Assembly (NCBI GenBank): GCA_041654915.1
Contig: JBAZCO010000011.1
Coordinates: 1 to 28,902 of the forward strand
Source: JBAZCO01 sp041654915
GTDB lineage: Bacteria; Bacillota; Clostridia; Christensenellales; DTU072
Reading direction: 5' to 3'
Length of the DNA stretch: 28,902 nucleotides
Positions 8,106 through 15,699 of the stretch are shown in pieces (the stretch's first letter is position 1; each line of letters opens with the position of its first letter). The notes under the pieces are model-generated. The model was not told where the DNA came from and did not search any database. It was given only the letters and a program-made list of their open reading frames with translations. A program made the position numbers and the translations under genes.

Positions 8106-8657
8106 ATGTTCAAAGCAAAAACACCAATAATAAAAAAAGATTATATTTCTGCAAACCTCTATTATTTGCGTAAGTTCGTTGGCATAAGGGAGATTGTTTT
8201 GGCAGTCTTTCTTTTGGCGGCGGGACTTACCCTATATTTTTGGGTGGGAAACCTTTTTATTCTCATAATGTGCGGGATAACCGTTGTGCTAATGGCGGGT
8301 GCGCTCTTGTTCTATTGGGGAACAGCGGTGGCAGGCTACAAAATGGAATTTGAAAAAAGGGATGCCGTTAGATGGGAGTTTTTCTTTGAAAAGGAAGAGT
8401 TTACCGCAGATGTTTTTGAGCAGGGCGGTGAGGAAAAATTTAGCGATAAAATCACCTACGATAGTCTTGACAAAGTTGCTATTAAAAAAGACCGAGTATA
8501 TATTTATGCAAGCGCCGCAATAGTTTTTTATATACGGCATCAAGACTTTACCCAAGGTAATTTTATTGAGTTTTGCGACTTTATCAAGGCGGCAGTCACT
8601 CCCGATAAGCTAAAAATGAAAACCAAAAGACGGCGGCAATTTCCTTATACAAGATAA
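8106..8657 (+). CDS. YcxB-like membrane protein
   Basis: 183 residues. The architecture is a short cytoplasmic N-terminus, two adjacent membrane helices (about 28-46 and 49-71, with FLLAAGLTLYFW and LFILIMCGITVVLMAGALLF), and a cytoplasmic beta-rich domain. That domain carries the pattern ITYDSLDKVAIKKDRVYIYASAAIVFYIRHQDFTQGN typical of YcxB-like proteins. Function is unknown for the family. No good ribosome binding site is present before ATG 8106, but the gene is 43 bp after the lipoprotein gene and may depend on read-through. The tail (KTKRRRQF) is strongly basic. Confidence 0.7.
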   Translation: MFKAKTPIIKKDYISANLYYLRKFVGIREIVLAVFLLAAGLTLYFWVGNLFILIMCGITVVLMAGALLFYWGTAVAGYKMEFEKRDAVRWEFFFEKEEFTADVFEQGGEEKFSDKITYDSLDKVAIKKDRVYIYASAAIVFYIRHQDFTQGNFIEFCDFIKAAVTPDKLKMKTKRRRQFPYTR

Positions 8658-8692
8658 GATAATACAATTATTTTTATACTGTTAAGACACAA

Positions 8693-8716
8693 AAAAAGGC
8701 AAAGACTTGCCTTTTT
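8693..8716 (+). terminator. Intrinsic terminator after the YcxB-like gene
   Basis: Perfect 10-bp stem AAAAAGGCAA/TTGCCTTTTT, loop AGAC, followed by an ATTTTTG tract. Confidence 0.9.
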
Positions 8717-8776
8717 ATTTTTGTTCTACACTTGATAGATAAATTTAATTTGCTTAAATCTCTAATATCCTAAAAT

Positions 8777-8802
8777 AAAGGTAGGACACAGCCTACCTTT
8801 TT
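8777..8802. terminator. Terminator between convergent genes
   Basis: Perfect 9-bp stem AAAGGTAGG/CCTACCTTT with loop ACACAG. It lies 16 bp past the stop of the minus-strand esterase and has a T-tract on the plus strand; an ATTTTAG tract follows on the minus strand. Confidence 0.75.
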
Positions 8803-8817
8803 CATATTGCCGCAGGG

Positions 8818-9720
8818 TTATTTGTTTTTAATATCCTCTAGAAACGCATAAACCTTACTCATTGTATTTTTGCTTGCCTTTGTCCAAAAGTTAAAGTGAT
8901 AACAATGGTTGTCTAAAATAGAGGTTGAGTAACTTTCATCATAAGGCACGCCTTTTTCCTTGAGCTTTTCGCAAAAAGCCTCGCCTTGACCCGAGCAAAA
9001 CATATCTTTTTTGGAGTAGGCAACAAAGACAGGACACCATTTTTCATTTATGTAATCTATGGGTGAGATGTGGTTTATGTGCTTGTATTCATCCAATCCC
9101 TTTAGCTTTCGACCCAAAGTCACACCTGTAATTGATGTGCCAAGCACCCGTGACATCTTGAAAGGGAAAGGCTTTTTTAGTACTTCTACAACATCATACA
9201 ATCCGCAAAAGCCCACTACTCCCGCTGGTACGATATCGCATTGGGGAAGGGAGAGCGCTGTTAGCAGTTCGGGGTCAAATATGCAAGCTGCCGTCATTGC
9301 CGAGGTGTATGCCCCCGAAGAATCGCCCGTCAATACCACCTTGTCAAGATTTAGGTTGTATTTATCTTTTAATTCGGGCAGTTTGTTTAGCACATTTAGC
9401 ACATCCTCAACAACTGTTGGGAATACGCTTTTAGGGGATAGGCGATAGTTTATGTTTACCACAAACCAACCTCTGTCCGCATACAAGAGGGAAAGACTAG
9501 CACGGTGCTTTTTATCACCCTTCACAAAGCCGCCGCCGTGAATGTTAACAAGCACGGGCAAAGTTTCGTCCGTCTTTTTATAATAAAAATCCATTTGGTT
9601 TTCGGGAGATTTGCCGTAGGAAATATCTTTCTCCACCGTTATGCCATCTACCTTGATATAGTTTTGCAAGGGATGAAACAGCACATCTATTGCCGCAAAA
9701 ACCACCTCCACTCTATTCAT
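8818..9720 (-). CDS. Alpha/beta hydrolase, hormone-sensitive-lipase-type esterase
   Basis: 300 residues from the ATG at 9720, chosen because GGAGGG sits five bases upstream; an in-frame ATG at 9783 lacks such a site and overlaps the predicted promoter. The HSL/acetyl-esterase hallmarks are HGGG at residues 61-64 (oxyanion hole) and GDSSG at 132-136 with nucleophile Ser134. A KKDM aspartate near 239 and a histidine at 272 or 275 (NHCYHFNFW) complete a plausible triad. These enzymes cleave short-chain or acetyl esters. No signal peptide is seen, so it is cytoplasmic. It is divergent from the sugar transporter at 9974. A role in deacylating imported glycans is an inference from that context only. 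Confidence 0.85.
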   Translation of the reverse strand: MNRVEVVFAAIDVLFHPLQNYIKVDGITVEKDISYGKSPENQMDFYYKKTDETLPVLVNIHGGGFVKGDKKHRASLSLLYADRGWFVVNINYRLSPKSVFPTVVEDVLNVLNKLPELKDKYNLNLDKVVLTGDSSGAYTSAMTAACIFDPELLTALSLPQCDIVPAGVVGFCGLYDVVEVLKKPFPFKMSRVLGTSITGVTLGRKLKGLDEYKHINHISPIDYINEKWCPVFVAYSKKDMFCSGQGEAFCEKLKEKGVPYDESYSTSILDNHCYHFNFWTKASKNTMSKVYAFLEDIKNK

Positions 9721-9751
9721 AAAACCCTCCATTGTAACCGATTGGTAATTT

Positions 9752-9780
9752 ATTTTAGCATATATTAACATTTTAGGCAA
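9752..9780 (-). promoter_or_regulatory. Promoter of the esterase gene
   Basis: On the minus strand TTGCCT (9775-9780), 17-bp spacer, TAAAAT (9752-9757), upstream of the GGAGGG/ATG at 9720. Confidence 0.6.
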
Positions 9781-9918
9781 CAAATATTATTAATTAGCAG
9801 CGGAGAAAAATCATTGCAGATTGCAAATTAAATTGTCGCATTTTTTCTAAAAGTGCTTTTTAGTAAACTATTTAAAAACCATTCTTAATAAAAAGTAGTC
9901 CCCTTTTTTAAAAAGCAA

Positions 9919-9947
9919 TTGAAGTGGGCGCTTTTATATGATATAAT
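9919..9947 (+). promoter_or_regulatory. Promoter of the sugar transporter gene
   Basis: TTGAAG (9919-9924), 17-bp spacer, TATAAT (9942-9947). It stands 26 bp before the ATG at 9974, which has GGAGGAG at about 9962-9968. Confidence 0.75.
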
Positions 9948-9973
9948 AAATTATATTTTATCGGAGGAGCGGT

Positions 9974-11329
9974 ATGAAAAAACCCAATAGTATTTTCCGT
10001 TATGGCATAGGAATGTTTGGCACATCCCTTGCAATAAATATGTTTAGGGGCAGAGCCTCTGCTTTTTATGTGGGAGAAATGGGGCTTACAACCGACCATT
10101 TGGCGCTCATTGTCCTTATCTATACTTTTCTTGATGTTATAGATAATCCCATATACGGGATATTATCCGACAACACCCGTTCACGCTTTGGGCGGCGTAA
10201 GCCTTGGCTAATATTAGGCACACCTCTGTTTGCAATTAGCTTTATCCTATTTTATGCTCCGCCGGAAACGCTTGGATACAGCGCATTGTTTGCTTGGGCG
10301 CTGTTCTTTTACTTCCTAACGGGTACTTTGGATAGCTTGATAAACGCAAATTACGGCGCACTGTTTCCAGAACTGTTCCCAGATGATAAAGTGCGTGCAA
10401 AGGCTAATGCAATAAGGCAGGCGTCGCAGATTATCGCAATGGTTATAGGTATTGGCGCTACTCCTATGGTTGCCGATGCAATAGGCTATGTTTGGACGGC
10501 GGTTATTTATGGTGTCGTTAGCGCTGTGGTGATTATATATATGGCGCTAGGTATGAAAGAGCCGCCACCCCAAAGTCTAGAAAAAGCTAACTTTTTCAAA
10601 GCCGTACTGTCCATAATACAGTCAAAAAACTTTTGGATGGTGGGTTTTGCCAACGCATTTTATAGCGCCGCTATGGGCTTGGTGATGAGTTCGATATTCT
10701 TTTATGCCAAGTATGCCCTTAATGTTGGCTCAATGGAAGAAACAATTATGCTGGCAACCGTAATGGTTATCGCTTTTGCAGGGGTGCTTGTTTGGAGTAA
10801 CTTTGTAAGAAAAAAAGGCGCTGTCAAGATGTGGCGGATAGCGCTCATTTCGCTTGCAATAGCATTTGTCCCTCTATATTTTGCCGATACACTAATATTT
10901 GCAATAGTGTCGGCAGGGCTTGTAGGCATAGGATTTTCGGGTGTGATTAGCACTATGGACTTGCTGGGCGCAAAGGTGTTAGACGAGGACTACGCAAAGC
11001 ACGGCATAAAGCGAGAAGGCATATTTTCAAGCACAATGGGCTTTATGAACAGGATGTCGGGGCTGTTTATCTCCCTAGGACTATTCCTTGCATCTCGCAT
11101 CTATGGTTTCAAGAGCGGTGATGAGCCGGGTACTCGCCCAGACGATGCGGCAAGATTTATGCTTGCGCTATTCCCGCTTGCGCTCACCTTGATAGGAGTT
11201 TTATTTACTTTCTTTGTCAAGTTTGACGATGCTAAAATCAGACGCCGCATAGACGGCTACACCCAACAGGACACCCGCCCAACGGACGACTTATTGCTAT
11301 GGGGCGAGGACGAGCCGCAAATATACTAA
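9974..11329 (+). CDS. GPH-family (MFS) sugar cation symporter
   Basis: 451 residues with about 12 membrane helices. The strongest clue is the block DNTRSRFGRRKPWLILGTP after helix 2, together with IDNPIYGILSD just before it. This is the signature of the glycoside-pentoside-hexuronide:cation symporter family (melibiose, xyloside and glucuronide carriers). The loop PELFPDDKVRAKANAIRQ is also typical. It imports a glycoside or uronide with Na+ or H+ across the cytoplasmic membrane; the actual substrate cannot be read. It is divergent from an esterase and followed 123 bp later by a ChbG-type deacetylase, which suggests an acetylated oligosaccharide substrate (inference). Confidence 0.88.
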   Translation: MKKPNSIFRYGIGMFGTSLAINMFRGRASAFYVGEMGLTTDHLALIVLIYTFLDVIDNPIYGILSDNTRSRFGRRKPWLILGTPLFAISFILFYAPPETLGYSALFAWALFFYFLTGTLDSLINANYGALFPELFPDDKVRAKANAIRQASQIIAMVIGIGATPMVADAIGYVWTAVIYGVVSAVVIIYMALGMKEPPPQSLEKANFFKAVLSIIQSKNFWMVGFANAFYSAAMGLVMSSIFFYAKYALNVGSMEETIMLATVMVIAFAGVLVWSNFVRKKGAVKMWRIALISLAIAFVPLYFADTLIFAIVSAGLVGIGFSGVISTMDLLGAKVLDEDYAKHGIKREGIFSSTMGFMNRMSGLFISLGLFLASRIYGFKSGDEPGTRPDDAARFMLALFPLALTLIGVLFTFFVKFDDAKIRRRIDGYTQQDTRPTDDLLLWGEDEPQIY

Positions 11330-11452
11330 ACAGCCCAAATATTGCATGGCTTGCAAAATGCTTGCCTATCAGCAACATAACTAGAGAGTTTAAGCTATAA
11401 CATTCTGCTTATTGCTTGGTATGCAAAATAAAAAGATGATTCTATGTAAAAA

Positions 11453-12322
11453 ATGAGTGCAAACCTCACCAAAAAACTAATAATAAATGCCGATGACTTT
11501 GGCATATCCCAAGCGACCAATAGGGCTATAAGGGAACTGTTTGCTAGCAAACGGATAACCTCTTGCAGCCTTTTGGCGTGCGGCGATGCGGCGGACGAGG
11601 CGATAAGCATAGCCAAAGAGGATGATTTTAAGGTTGGCGTACATATGACGCTCAACTCCGACTTTGACGAATACCCGTGGCGAAGTTTAGCGGCGGGGAG
11701 TGCGGGCTTTAGTCTTGCCGACCCAAACGGCAACCTTTTTTCAGATACAAAAATAATAGCTAAACAAGCAAGAGCTAAAGATGTGACGGCGGAGTGCCTT
11801 GCGCAAATCAAGTATGTTGCCGATTCTAATGTGGTGATAGACCACATAGACAATCACAGCGGCACAATGTACGGCATAAACCTAAGGCTTTTTTTCATCA
11901 ACGCTTTTCGCATTGCTAGGCAAAACAAATTACCTTTCCGCTTTCCCAAGAGGGGTGGCTTTTTAAGCGGCTACTTCCCAAACGGTGTGCCGACAGTAAT
12001 AAAAGCGGCACACAAGGCAATCGTTTTCACTTCAAAACTAATGCGTGCCGTAATAGTTGACGAAATTATATCAAACCCATACCCAATAAAAGATATCCCC
12101 AACTACACCACTCTAAAAAACTACTATATTAATGAGATAATCAATATAAAAGCGGGCGTGAGTGAATTGTTTTTGCACCCGTCATACCATTGCCCCAAGC
12201 TTGCCCCCCTCACTCCAGAGTGGAAAAAACGAGAGTATGAGCTAAAGTTTCTAATGAGTGAGGAGTTTATAACTGCAATCAAAAACGAAGGCATAGAGCT
12301 TATCAGCTACGGTGATATATAA
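11453..12322 (+). CDS. ChbG/HpnK (YdjC-like) carbohydrate deacetylase
   Basis: 289 residues. The N-terminal INADDFG motif (residues 11-17), VGVHMTLN at about 63-70 and DHIDNHSGTMY at about 126-136 supply the aspartate and histidines that bind the catalytic metal in this family. Characterised members remove N-acetyl groups from sugars, such as ChbG on chitooligosaccharides and HpnK in hopanoid synthesis. There is no signal peptide, so it would act on imported sugar, which fits the transporter upstream. ATG 11453 has no good ribosome binding site; an alternative start further in would damage the INADDFG block, so 11453 is kept. Substrate uncertain. Confidence 0.85.
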   Translation: MSANLTKKLIINADDFGISQATNRAIRELFASKRITSCSLLACGDAADEAISIAKEDDFKVGVHMTLNSDFDEYPWRSLAAGSAGFSLADPNGNLFSDTKIIAKQARAKDVTAECLAQIKYVADSNVVIDHIDNHSGTMYGINLRLFFINAFRIARQNKLPFRFPKRGGFLSGYFPNGVPTVIKAAHKAIVFTSKLMRAVIVDEIISNPYPIKDIPNYTTLKNYYINEIINIKAGVSELFLHPSYHCPKLAPLTPEWKKREYELKFLMSEEFITAIKNEGIELISYGDI

Positions 12323-12419
12323 TCAAACCCCTTGCCATTTATATTGCCAACCCTTATGGCAACAATCTAACCCACAACAACAATATCACAAAAGCTTTTT
12401 GATTATTTCCTATATTTAA

Positions 12420-12448
12420 TTGACAAAAGCCATTTATCTAACTATAAT
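12420..12448 (+). promoter_or_regulatory. Perfect consensus promoter of the tRNA-Arg locus
   Basis: TTGACA (12420-12425), 17 bp, TATAAT (12443-12448), about 32 bp before the tRNA 5' fragment at 12481. It now drives a truncated tRNA, and the complete tRNA lies 198 bp further on. Confidence 0.88.
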
Positions 12449-12480
12449 ATTTAAGACCGCATAAATTGCAGTCACAATAC

Positions 12481-12521
12481 GCACCCTTAGCTCAATTGGA
12501 TAGAGCGTCGGTCTACGGAAC
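12481..12521 (+). pseudogene. 5' half of tRNA-Arg (integration scar)
   Basis: 41 bases identical to the first 41 bases of the intact tRNA-Arg at 12679, from the acceptor 5' strand through the anticodon loop. Identity ends at GGAAC, where the sequence turns into unrelated ATAACGG. The last nine bases, CTACGGAAC, are the same nine with which the 3' fragment at 25531 begins. Confidence 0.92.
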
Positions 12522-12678
12522 ATAACGGATAGGGCAAAGTATCGGCGATAAAGCCCGCCTATACCGCCCAAAAGCCCCAAAATATGACTAATCCCGCCGT
12601 CTCACCAAAAATGAGTCACCCGAAAAGTCACCCACAGCACAAAAACCTTGCAGTTTTTGTACACAAAAACACCTATAT
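12522..12678. other. 157-bp scar with paired AGTCACCC words
   Basis: Filler between the tRNA 5' half and the intact tRNA, with no reading frame of note. It contains AGTCACCC at 12614-12621 and 12626-12633, a pair also present near the right tRNA scar (25377-25384, 25388-25395). The pair could be arm-type integrase sites of a deleted element (inference). Confidence 0.5.
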
Positions 12679-12755
<77 letters not shown>

Positions 12756-12764
12756 AAAGACAAT

Positions 12765-12794
12765 AAAAAGTCGGGATTCGCATCTCGGCTTTTT
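12765..12794 (+). terminator. Terminator after tRNA-Arg
   Basis: 13-bp stem from 12765-12777 against 12782-12794 (two G-U pairs), loop TCGC, ending in five Ts. It resembles the hairpins after the other two tRNA 3' ends (15612, 25583). Confidence 0.85.
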
Positions 12795-12819
12795 ACTATA
12801 AAAAATGGTACCCTCACCA

Positions 12820-12847
12820 TTGACAAATGAAAAAAATATGATATAAT
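12820..12847 (+). promoter_or_regulatory. Promoter of the toxin/HNH cassette
   Basis: TTGACA (12820-12825), 16-bp spacer, TATAAT (12842-12847). The first reading frame begins about 310 bp later. Confidence 0.7.
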
Positions 12848-13166
12848 ATATACAAACAAATGTTCTAATAGCTTTGCGCTATGCAACTTAAAAGATTTTG
12901 CCTAATTTGTTTTATAAAAATATTTTGAATAATTTTTGCTCCGTCTCATCTATGTGATGAACAATCGGCTGCATCAACTCAAATTGTAACAACAATATGA
13001 AAAGAGTGTGAAAAAGAACTCGGCAATAAGTAGATTAATAAGCTTATCCTTTCATAATGTTCATGTAAGAGTTGCATTCACCGGAACTACAACAAGAAAA
13101 CTTAGCAAGGATTTATCTACTGTTTATCTAGTTTAACATACTCCAAAACCAAGAGGAGAGTTAGAA
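12848..13166 (+). other. Long AT-rich leader, no secure gene
   Basis: About 320 bases between the promoter and the first ribosome binding site of the cassette. A 42-codon frame (GTG 13008 to stop 13136) is present but has no ribosome binding site and no recognisable content. Only a small hairpin, ATAGC/GCTAT near 12868-12883, is visible. Confidence 0.4.
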
Positions 13167-13217
13167 ATGAAGCGAACAAAACAAAAAATACCCTTTTTTG
13201 ATAAGGAGGGTGTATAA
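13167..13217 (+). CDS. 16-codon leader ORF coupled to the toxin gene
   Basis: ATG 13167 follows AGAGGAGAG (13151-13159). The frame encodes MKRTKQKIPFFDKEGV and ends in TAA at 13215-13217, whose last A is the first base of the toxin gene's ATG. The toxin's own AAGGAGG lies inside this frame. Such TAATG overlap usually means translational coupling. It could be a leader that sets the toxin dose, or the stump of a longer toxin carrier protein. Confidence 0.4.
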   Translation: MKRTKQKIPFFDKEGV

Positions 13218-13534
13218 TGGGAGGACGAGGAAGAAATAGCGACAGATATTATCTTCACTGGGGCAAGCAAGGGAAACATATCGTCGGACACAATAATTAT
13301 CGTAACGATGGAAGAAGTATAATTACAATTTCAAGGGAACGGATTCAGGAATTATTTAATCAATACAGAGGAACTGGGGTGAGAGTAGGGAATAGGGAAC
13401 GCCATGTAAATTTTGAAGAAATAATAGGAAAATATCATAATATGAAAACAGGCGAAGAGTTTGATACCACCTGGGGTACGATTCATTACAATGAAGACGT
13501 CGGATATCATATCGTGCCTGAAATACCTAAATAG
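13217..13534 (+). CDS. Free-standing polymorphic-toxin type 50-like domain (Ntox50)
   Basis: 105 residues after AAGGAGG (13203-13209). The sequence follows the type 50 polymorphic-toxin pattern: GKQGKHIVGHNNY, then RSIITIS, QYRGTG, ERHVNFEEIIGKYHN, and a C-terminal GTIHYNEDVGYHIVPEIP with two histidines. In known proteins this domain is the C-terminal warhead (predicted RNase) of large secreted or phage-borne toxins. Here it stands almost alone, with no signal peptide and no delivery domain. The next gene (13553), acidic and only 18 bp away, is placed like an immunity gene. The family call rests on pattern memory, not a search. Confidence 0.65.
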   Translation: MGGRGRNSDRYYLHWGKQGKHIVGHNNYRNDGRSIITISRERIQELFNQYRGTGVRVGNRERHVNFEEIIGKYHNMKTGEEFDTTWGTIHYNEDVGYHIVPEIPK

Positions 13535-13552
13535 TAAAGGAGATATAAGAAA

Positions 13553-13900
13553 ATGACAAATGGAAAACTTACCAAACAACAAATTGAAGCATGGGAACAG
13601 TTGTATGCAAAAGACTTGCCCATTATAGGCGGATTTTTAAAAGCTGCGGATTTCAAGAAGAATTATAGACTTTATTTTAAAGATGGTACTCAATTAGTTG
13701 CCTTTTATGATGGCTGCGGCGACGGGGACAATGACTTAGAGTTGGATGACCCCTATTATGAAGACTTGTATGAATTTTATTTTATTGTTAAAAAAGTTGA
13801 ACAGAAGGGTTCGGAGCTAAAATACAAGGAAGATGAATGGATTATATTAAATTATCACAATTTCTTTGTAAAATTTGAGTTATATGAGGGCGAAATTTAG
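13553..13900 (+). CDS. Small acidic protein, putative immunity protein
   Basis: 115 residues, ATG 13553 behind AAAGGAG (13537-13543). Not recognised as a named family. It is strongly acidic, with a central run rich in Asp/Glu (DGCGDGDNDLELDDPYYEDLYEF). It has alternating beta-type stretches (YRLYFKDGTQLVAFYD, EFYFIVKKVEQ, FVKFELYEGEI), no signal peptide and no membrane segment. Immediate placement after a small basic toxin domain, together with the acidic charge, fits an antitoxin or immunity role. That function is inferred from context only. Confidence 0.6.
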   Translation: MTNGKLTKQQIEAWEQLYAKDLPIIGGFLKAADFKKNYRLYFKDGTQLVAFYDGCGDGDNDLELDDPYYEDLYEFYFIVKKVEQKGSELKYKEDEWIILNYHNFFVKFELYEGEI

Positions 13901-13923
13901 AGTGAATTTGAGGGAGAAGCATT

Positions 13924-14649
13924 ATGCAAAAACAGGAGTTAGAATTACAAAATGATTTGAAAACTGAAAACGATAATCAAAAACAAGAAAGAAAGCAAAG
14001 AATTATTAGAAATGAATTCATAACAGTTGGCAAATACGGAATTCCGCTTATTAAAAGGCAGGAAATTAACCTAAATAAAATAAAATTATGGGGTTATAAG
14101 AAGACCAAGGAGGATGATATGGAGAATTCGTATAGAACTATTCACTTTTTTACTCAAGATTGGTTGTTTGAATCTGTTTATCAGAAGCCTGAAATCGCAT
14201 TGGAAAAACTAGATCAATACTATGCGGTTTTGACGCCTGACTTTAGCTTATACATAGATATGCCACTTGCTTTGCAGCTATATAGTATATTTAAAAGTCG
14301 TTGGTGCGGTGCATTTTGGCAGAAAAACGGATTAAGAGTTATCCCGACAGTAAATTGGGGTACGCCGGAGAGTTTTGAATTTTGCTTCGATGGGATTGAA
14401 CAAGGTTCCACTGTGGCGGTTTCTACTTACTATATGGAAGATTACGAAAAAGAATTTATGCCGGGCTATAATAAAATGTTAGAGGTCATTCAACCATCGG
14501 CTATTATTTGTTACGGCGACCCTTTTGATAGAATGAAAGGTAATATCAAGGCCATTGACCCTTATAACCGTGCAGAATTGATGAAAACGTTAGGTATAAC
14601 CGAATATACGAGAAAACTCATAAACGGTGAACTCTACCCTGCAATTTAG
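13924..14649 (+). CDS. DUF4417 protein
   Basis: 241 residues, ATG 13924. The first 40 residues are a polar, Gln/Glu/Lys-rich helix. From about residue 60 the sequence follows the DUF4417 pattern: FFTQDWLFESVYQ, YYAVLTPDFSLYIDMP, SRWCGAFWQKNGLRVIPTVNWG, FCFDGIEQGSTVAVSTY, IICYGDPFD. The family is scattered through phages and mobile elements of Firmicutes and has no established biochemical function. It starts 24 bp after the acidic gene and ends 10 bp before the HNH gene, so all belong to one transcript. The upstream toxin is a separate protein. Confidence 0.75.
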   Translation: MQKQELELQNDLKTENDNQKQERKQRIIRNEFITVGKYGIPLIKRQEINLNKIKLWGYKKTKEDDMENSYRTIHFFTQDWLFESVYQKPEIALEKLDQYYAVLTPDFSLYIDMPLALQLYSIFKSRWCGAFWQKNGLRVIPTVNWGTPESFEFCFDGIEQGSTVAVSTYYMEDYEKEFMPGYNKMLEVIQPSAIICYGDPFDRMKGNIKAIDPYNRAELMKTLGITEYTRKLINGELYPAI

Positions 14650-14658
14650 GAGGTCAAC

Positions 14659-15543
14659 ATGGGAAGTTTAAGCCTTACAATTGACCTTTTGCCAAAAGGC
14701 GCATGGGGAAACAATCTTAGCAAGGTCCTTTCAAAAAAGGACTGGGATATTTTGAGAAAAGCGTGTTACGAAAGGGCGCAATACCGGTGTATCATTTGTG
14801 GTAAAGAAGGCGATTTAGATGCGCATGAAGTTTGGAATTTCGATATTAAAACAAAAACGCAAACATTAAAAGATATTATTGCACTATGTTCCGCTTGCCA
14901 CGGTGTCAAGCATGTGCGGAATTCGGAAAGGATAGGTTACGGAGAGAGTGCAAAGCGACATTTTCTAAAAATTAATAAATGTAGCCCAATAGTATTTGCG
15001 GGGCACTATGCGGAAGCTCAAATTTTGTTCGATGAACGGAATGAAGTTAAAAGATGGAAGGTCAAAGCAGAACTTGAACAATTTGGTGGGAAAGGAATTG
15101 AGATAAAAGAACGACATATACCGATAATTATTAACCCTTATGACGGAGTTGATTGGAAAACCATTATACATAAAAGAAAAACGATCAAAGAGTTATCTTC
15201 GGATTCAAAGTTAGTATTTGAGTCTATTATTTTGCAATCCGCCGATTTGAATAACGATATGGCAATATATTTTACCACATACCAATTAAATGCGTTTCCC
15301 CCGAAAATTAATTTTATAGAAGTTGATAATTATGCTGGGACTATAACCGTTGTCAGTGAAAGGGTCAATAAAATACAATGGATAGCAAATGGGAAAATAA
15401 TTAAAACCAAATATAATTTTGCAAAAAAACTTACCGATGTGTTTAGCGCCGAAGACTTAGACGACTTGGAAATCCGTTTTGTTTTGACTAATAATTTTGG
15501 AGAAACCGTATCGGCAACTTTTAGGTTGCATTATATCGCATGA
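14659..15543 (+). CDS. HNH endonuclease with C-terminal Ig-like region
   Basis: 294 residues, start ATG 14659 behind AGGAGGT (14648-14654). A zinc-ribbon HNH core occupies residues 40-90: CIICG (C44, C47), DAHEVW (H56, E57), then LCSACHGVKH (C77, C80, H81, H85). A charged linker contains IKERHIPIIINPYDG. The last 80 residues have a beta-strand pattern (ITVVSERVNKIQWIANGK ... LEIRFVLTNNFGETVSATF) resembling an Ig/PKD-type fold. The HNH core implies metal-dependent nucleic acid cleavage. No signal peptide. It is the last gene of the cassette, 28 bp before the second tRNA scar region. Function beyond nuclease is unknown. Confidence 0.8.
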   Translation: MGSLSLTIDLLPKGAWGNNLSKVLSKKDWDILRKACYERAQYRCIICGKEGDLDAHEVWNFDIKTKTQTLKDIIALCSACHGVKHVRNSERIGYGESAKRHFLKINKCSPIVFAGHYAEAQILFDERNEVKRWKVKAELEQFGGKGIEIKERHIPIIINPYDGVDWKTIIHKRKTIKELSSDSKLVFESIILQSADLNNDMAIYFTTYQLNAFPPKINFIEVDNYAGTITVVSERVNKIQWIANGKIIKTKYNFAKKLTDVFSAEDLDDLEIRFVLTNNFGETVSATFRLHYIA

Positions 15544-15571
15544 TGTGGGATTGTTTAAGCTATAGATACAC

Positions 15572-15601
15572 TTGGGTATACGAGCTCATCAGGGTGCGCC
15601 A
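15572..15601 (+). pseudogene. Second tRNA-Arg 3' fragment (putative att site)
   Basis: The end TCAGGGTGCGCCA equals the last 13 bases of tRNA-Arg, and CGAGCTCATC before it differs from the intact CGAACTCCTC at two positions. Further upstream (TATAGATACACTTGGG) similarity fades. Lying between the HNH cassette and the integrase, it is best read as a degenerate attachment site. Confidence 0.75.
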
Positions 15602-15611
15602 AATGGCACCA

Positions 15612-15640
15612 AAAAGCCGGGGATTTTCACCCCGGCTTTT
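15612..15640. terminator. Terminator between island halves
   Basis: Perfect stem AAAAGCCGGGG/CCCCGGCTTTT, 7-base loop. It can end both the HNH cassette (plus) and the integrase transcript (minus). Confidence 0.88.
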
Positions 15641-15668
15641 CGCTTAGTCGTCAGCGCCTATTGTGGCT

Positions 15669-15685
15669 AAAGTTATGTCAGGTTC
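15669..15685 (+). repeat. 17-bp direct repeat, copy 1
   Basis: AAAGTTATGTCAGGTTC, followed a few bases later by TTCGAG. The same 17 bases recur at 20577-20593, also followed by TTCGAG, directly beyond the end of the minus-strand lipoprotein gene. Confidence 0.7.
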
Positions 15686-15699
15686 AAGAATTCGAGGTC

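Noticed and set aside
13008..13136. 42-codon GTG frame in the toxin cassette leader
   Set aside because: No ribosome binding site and no recognisable content; kept only as a note in the leader entry.
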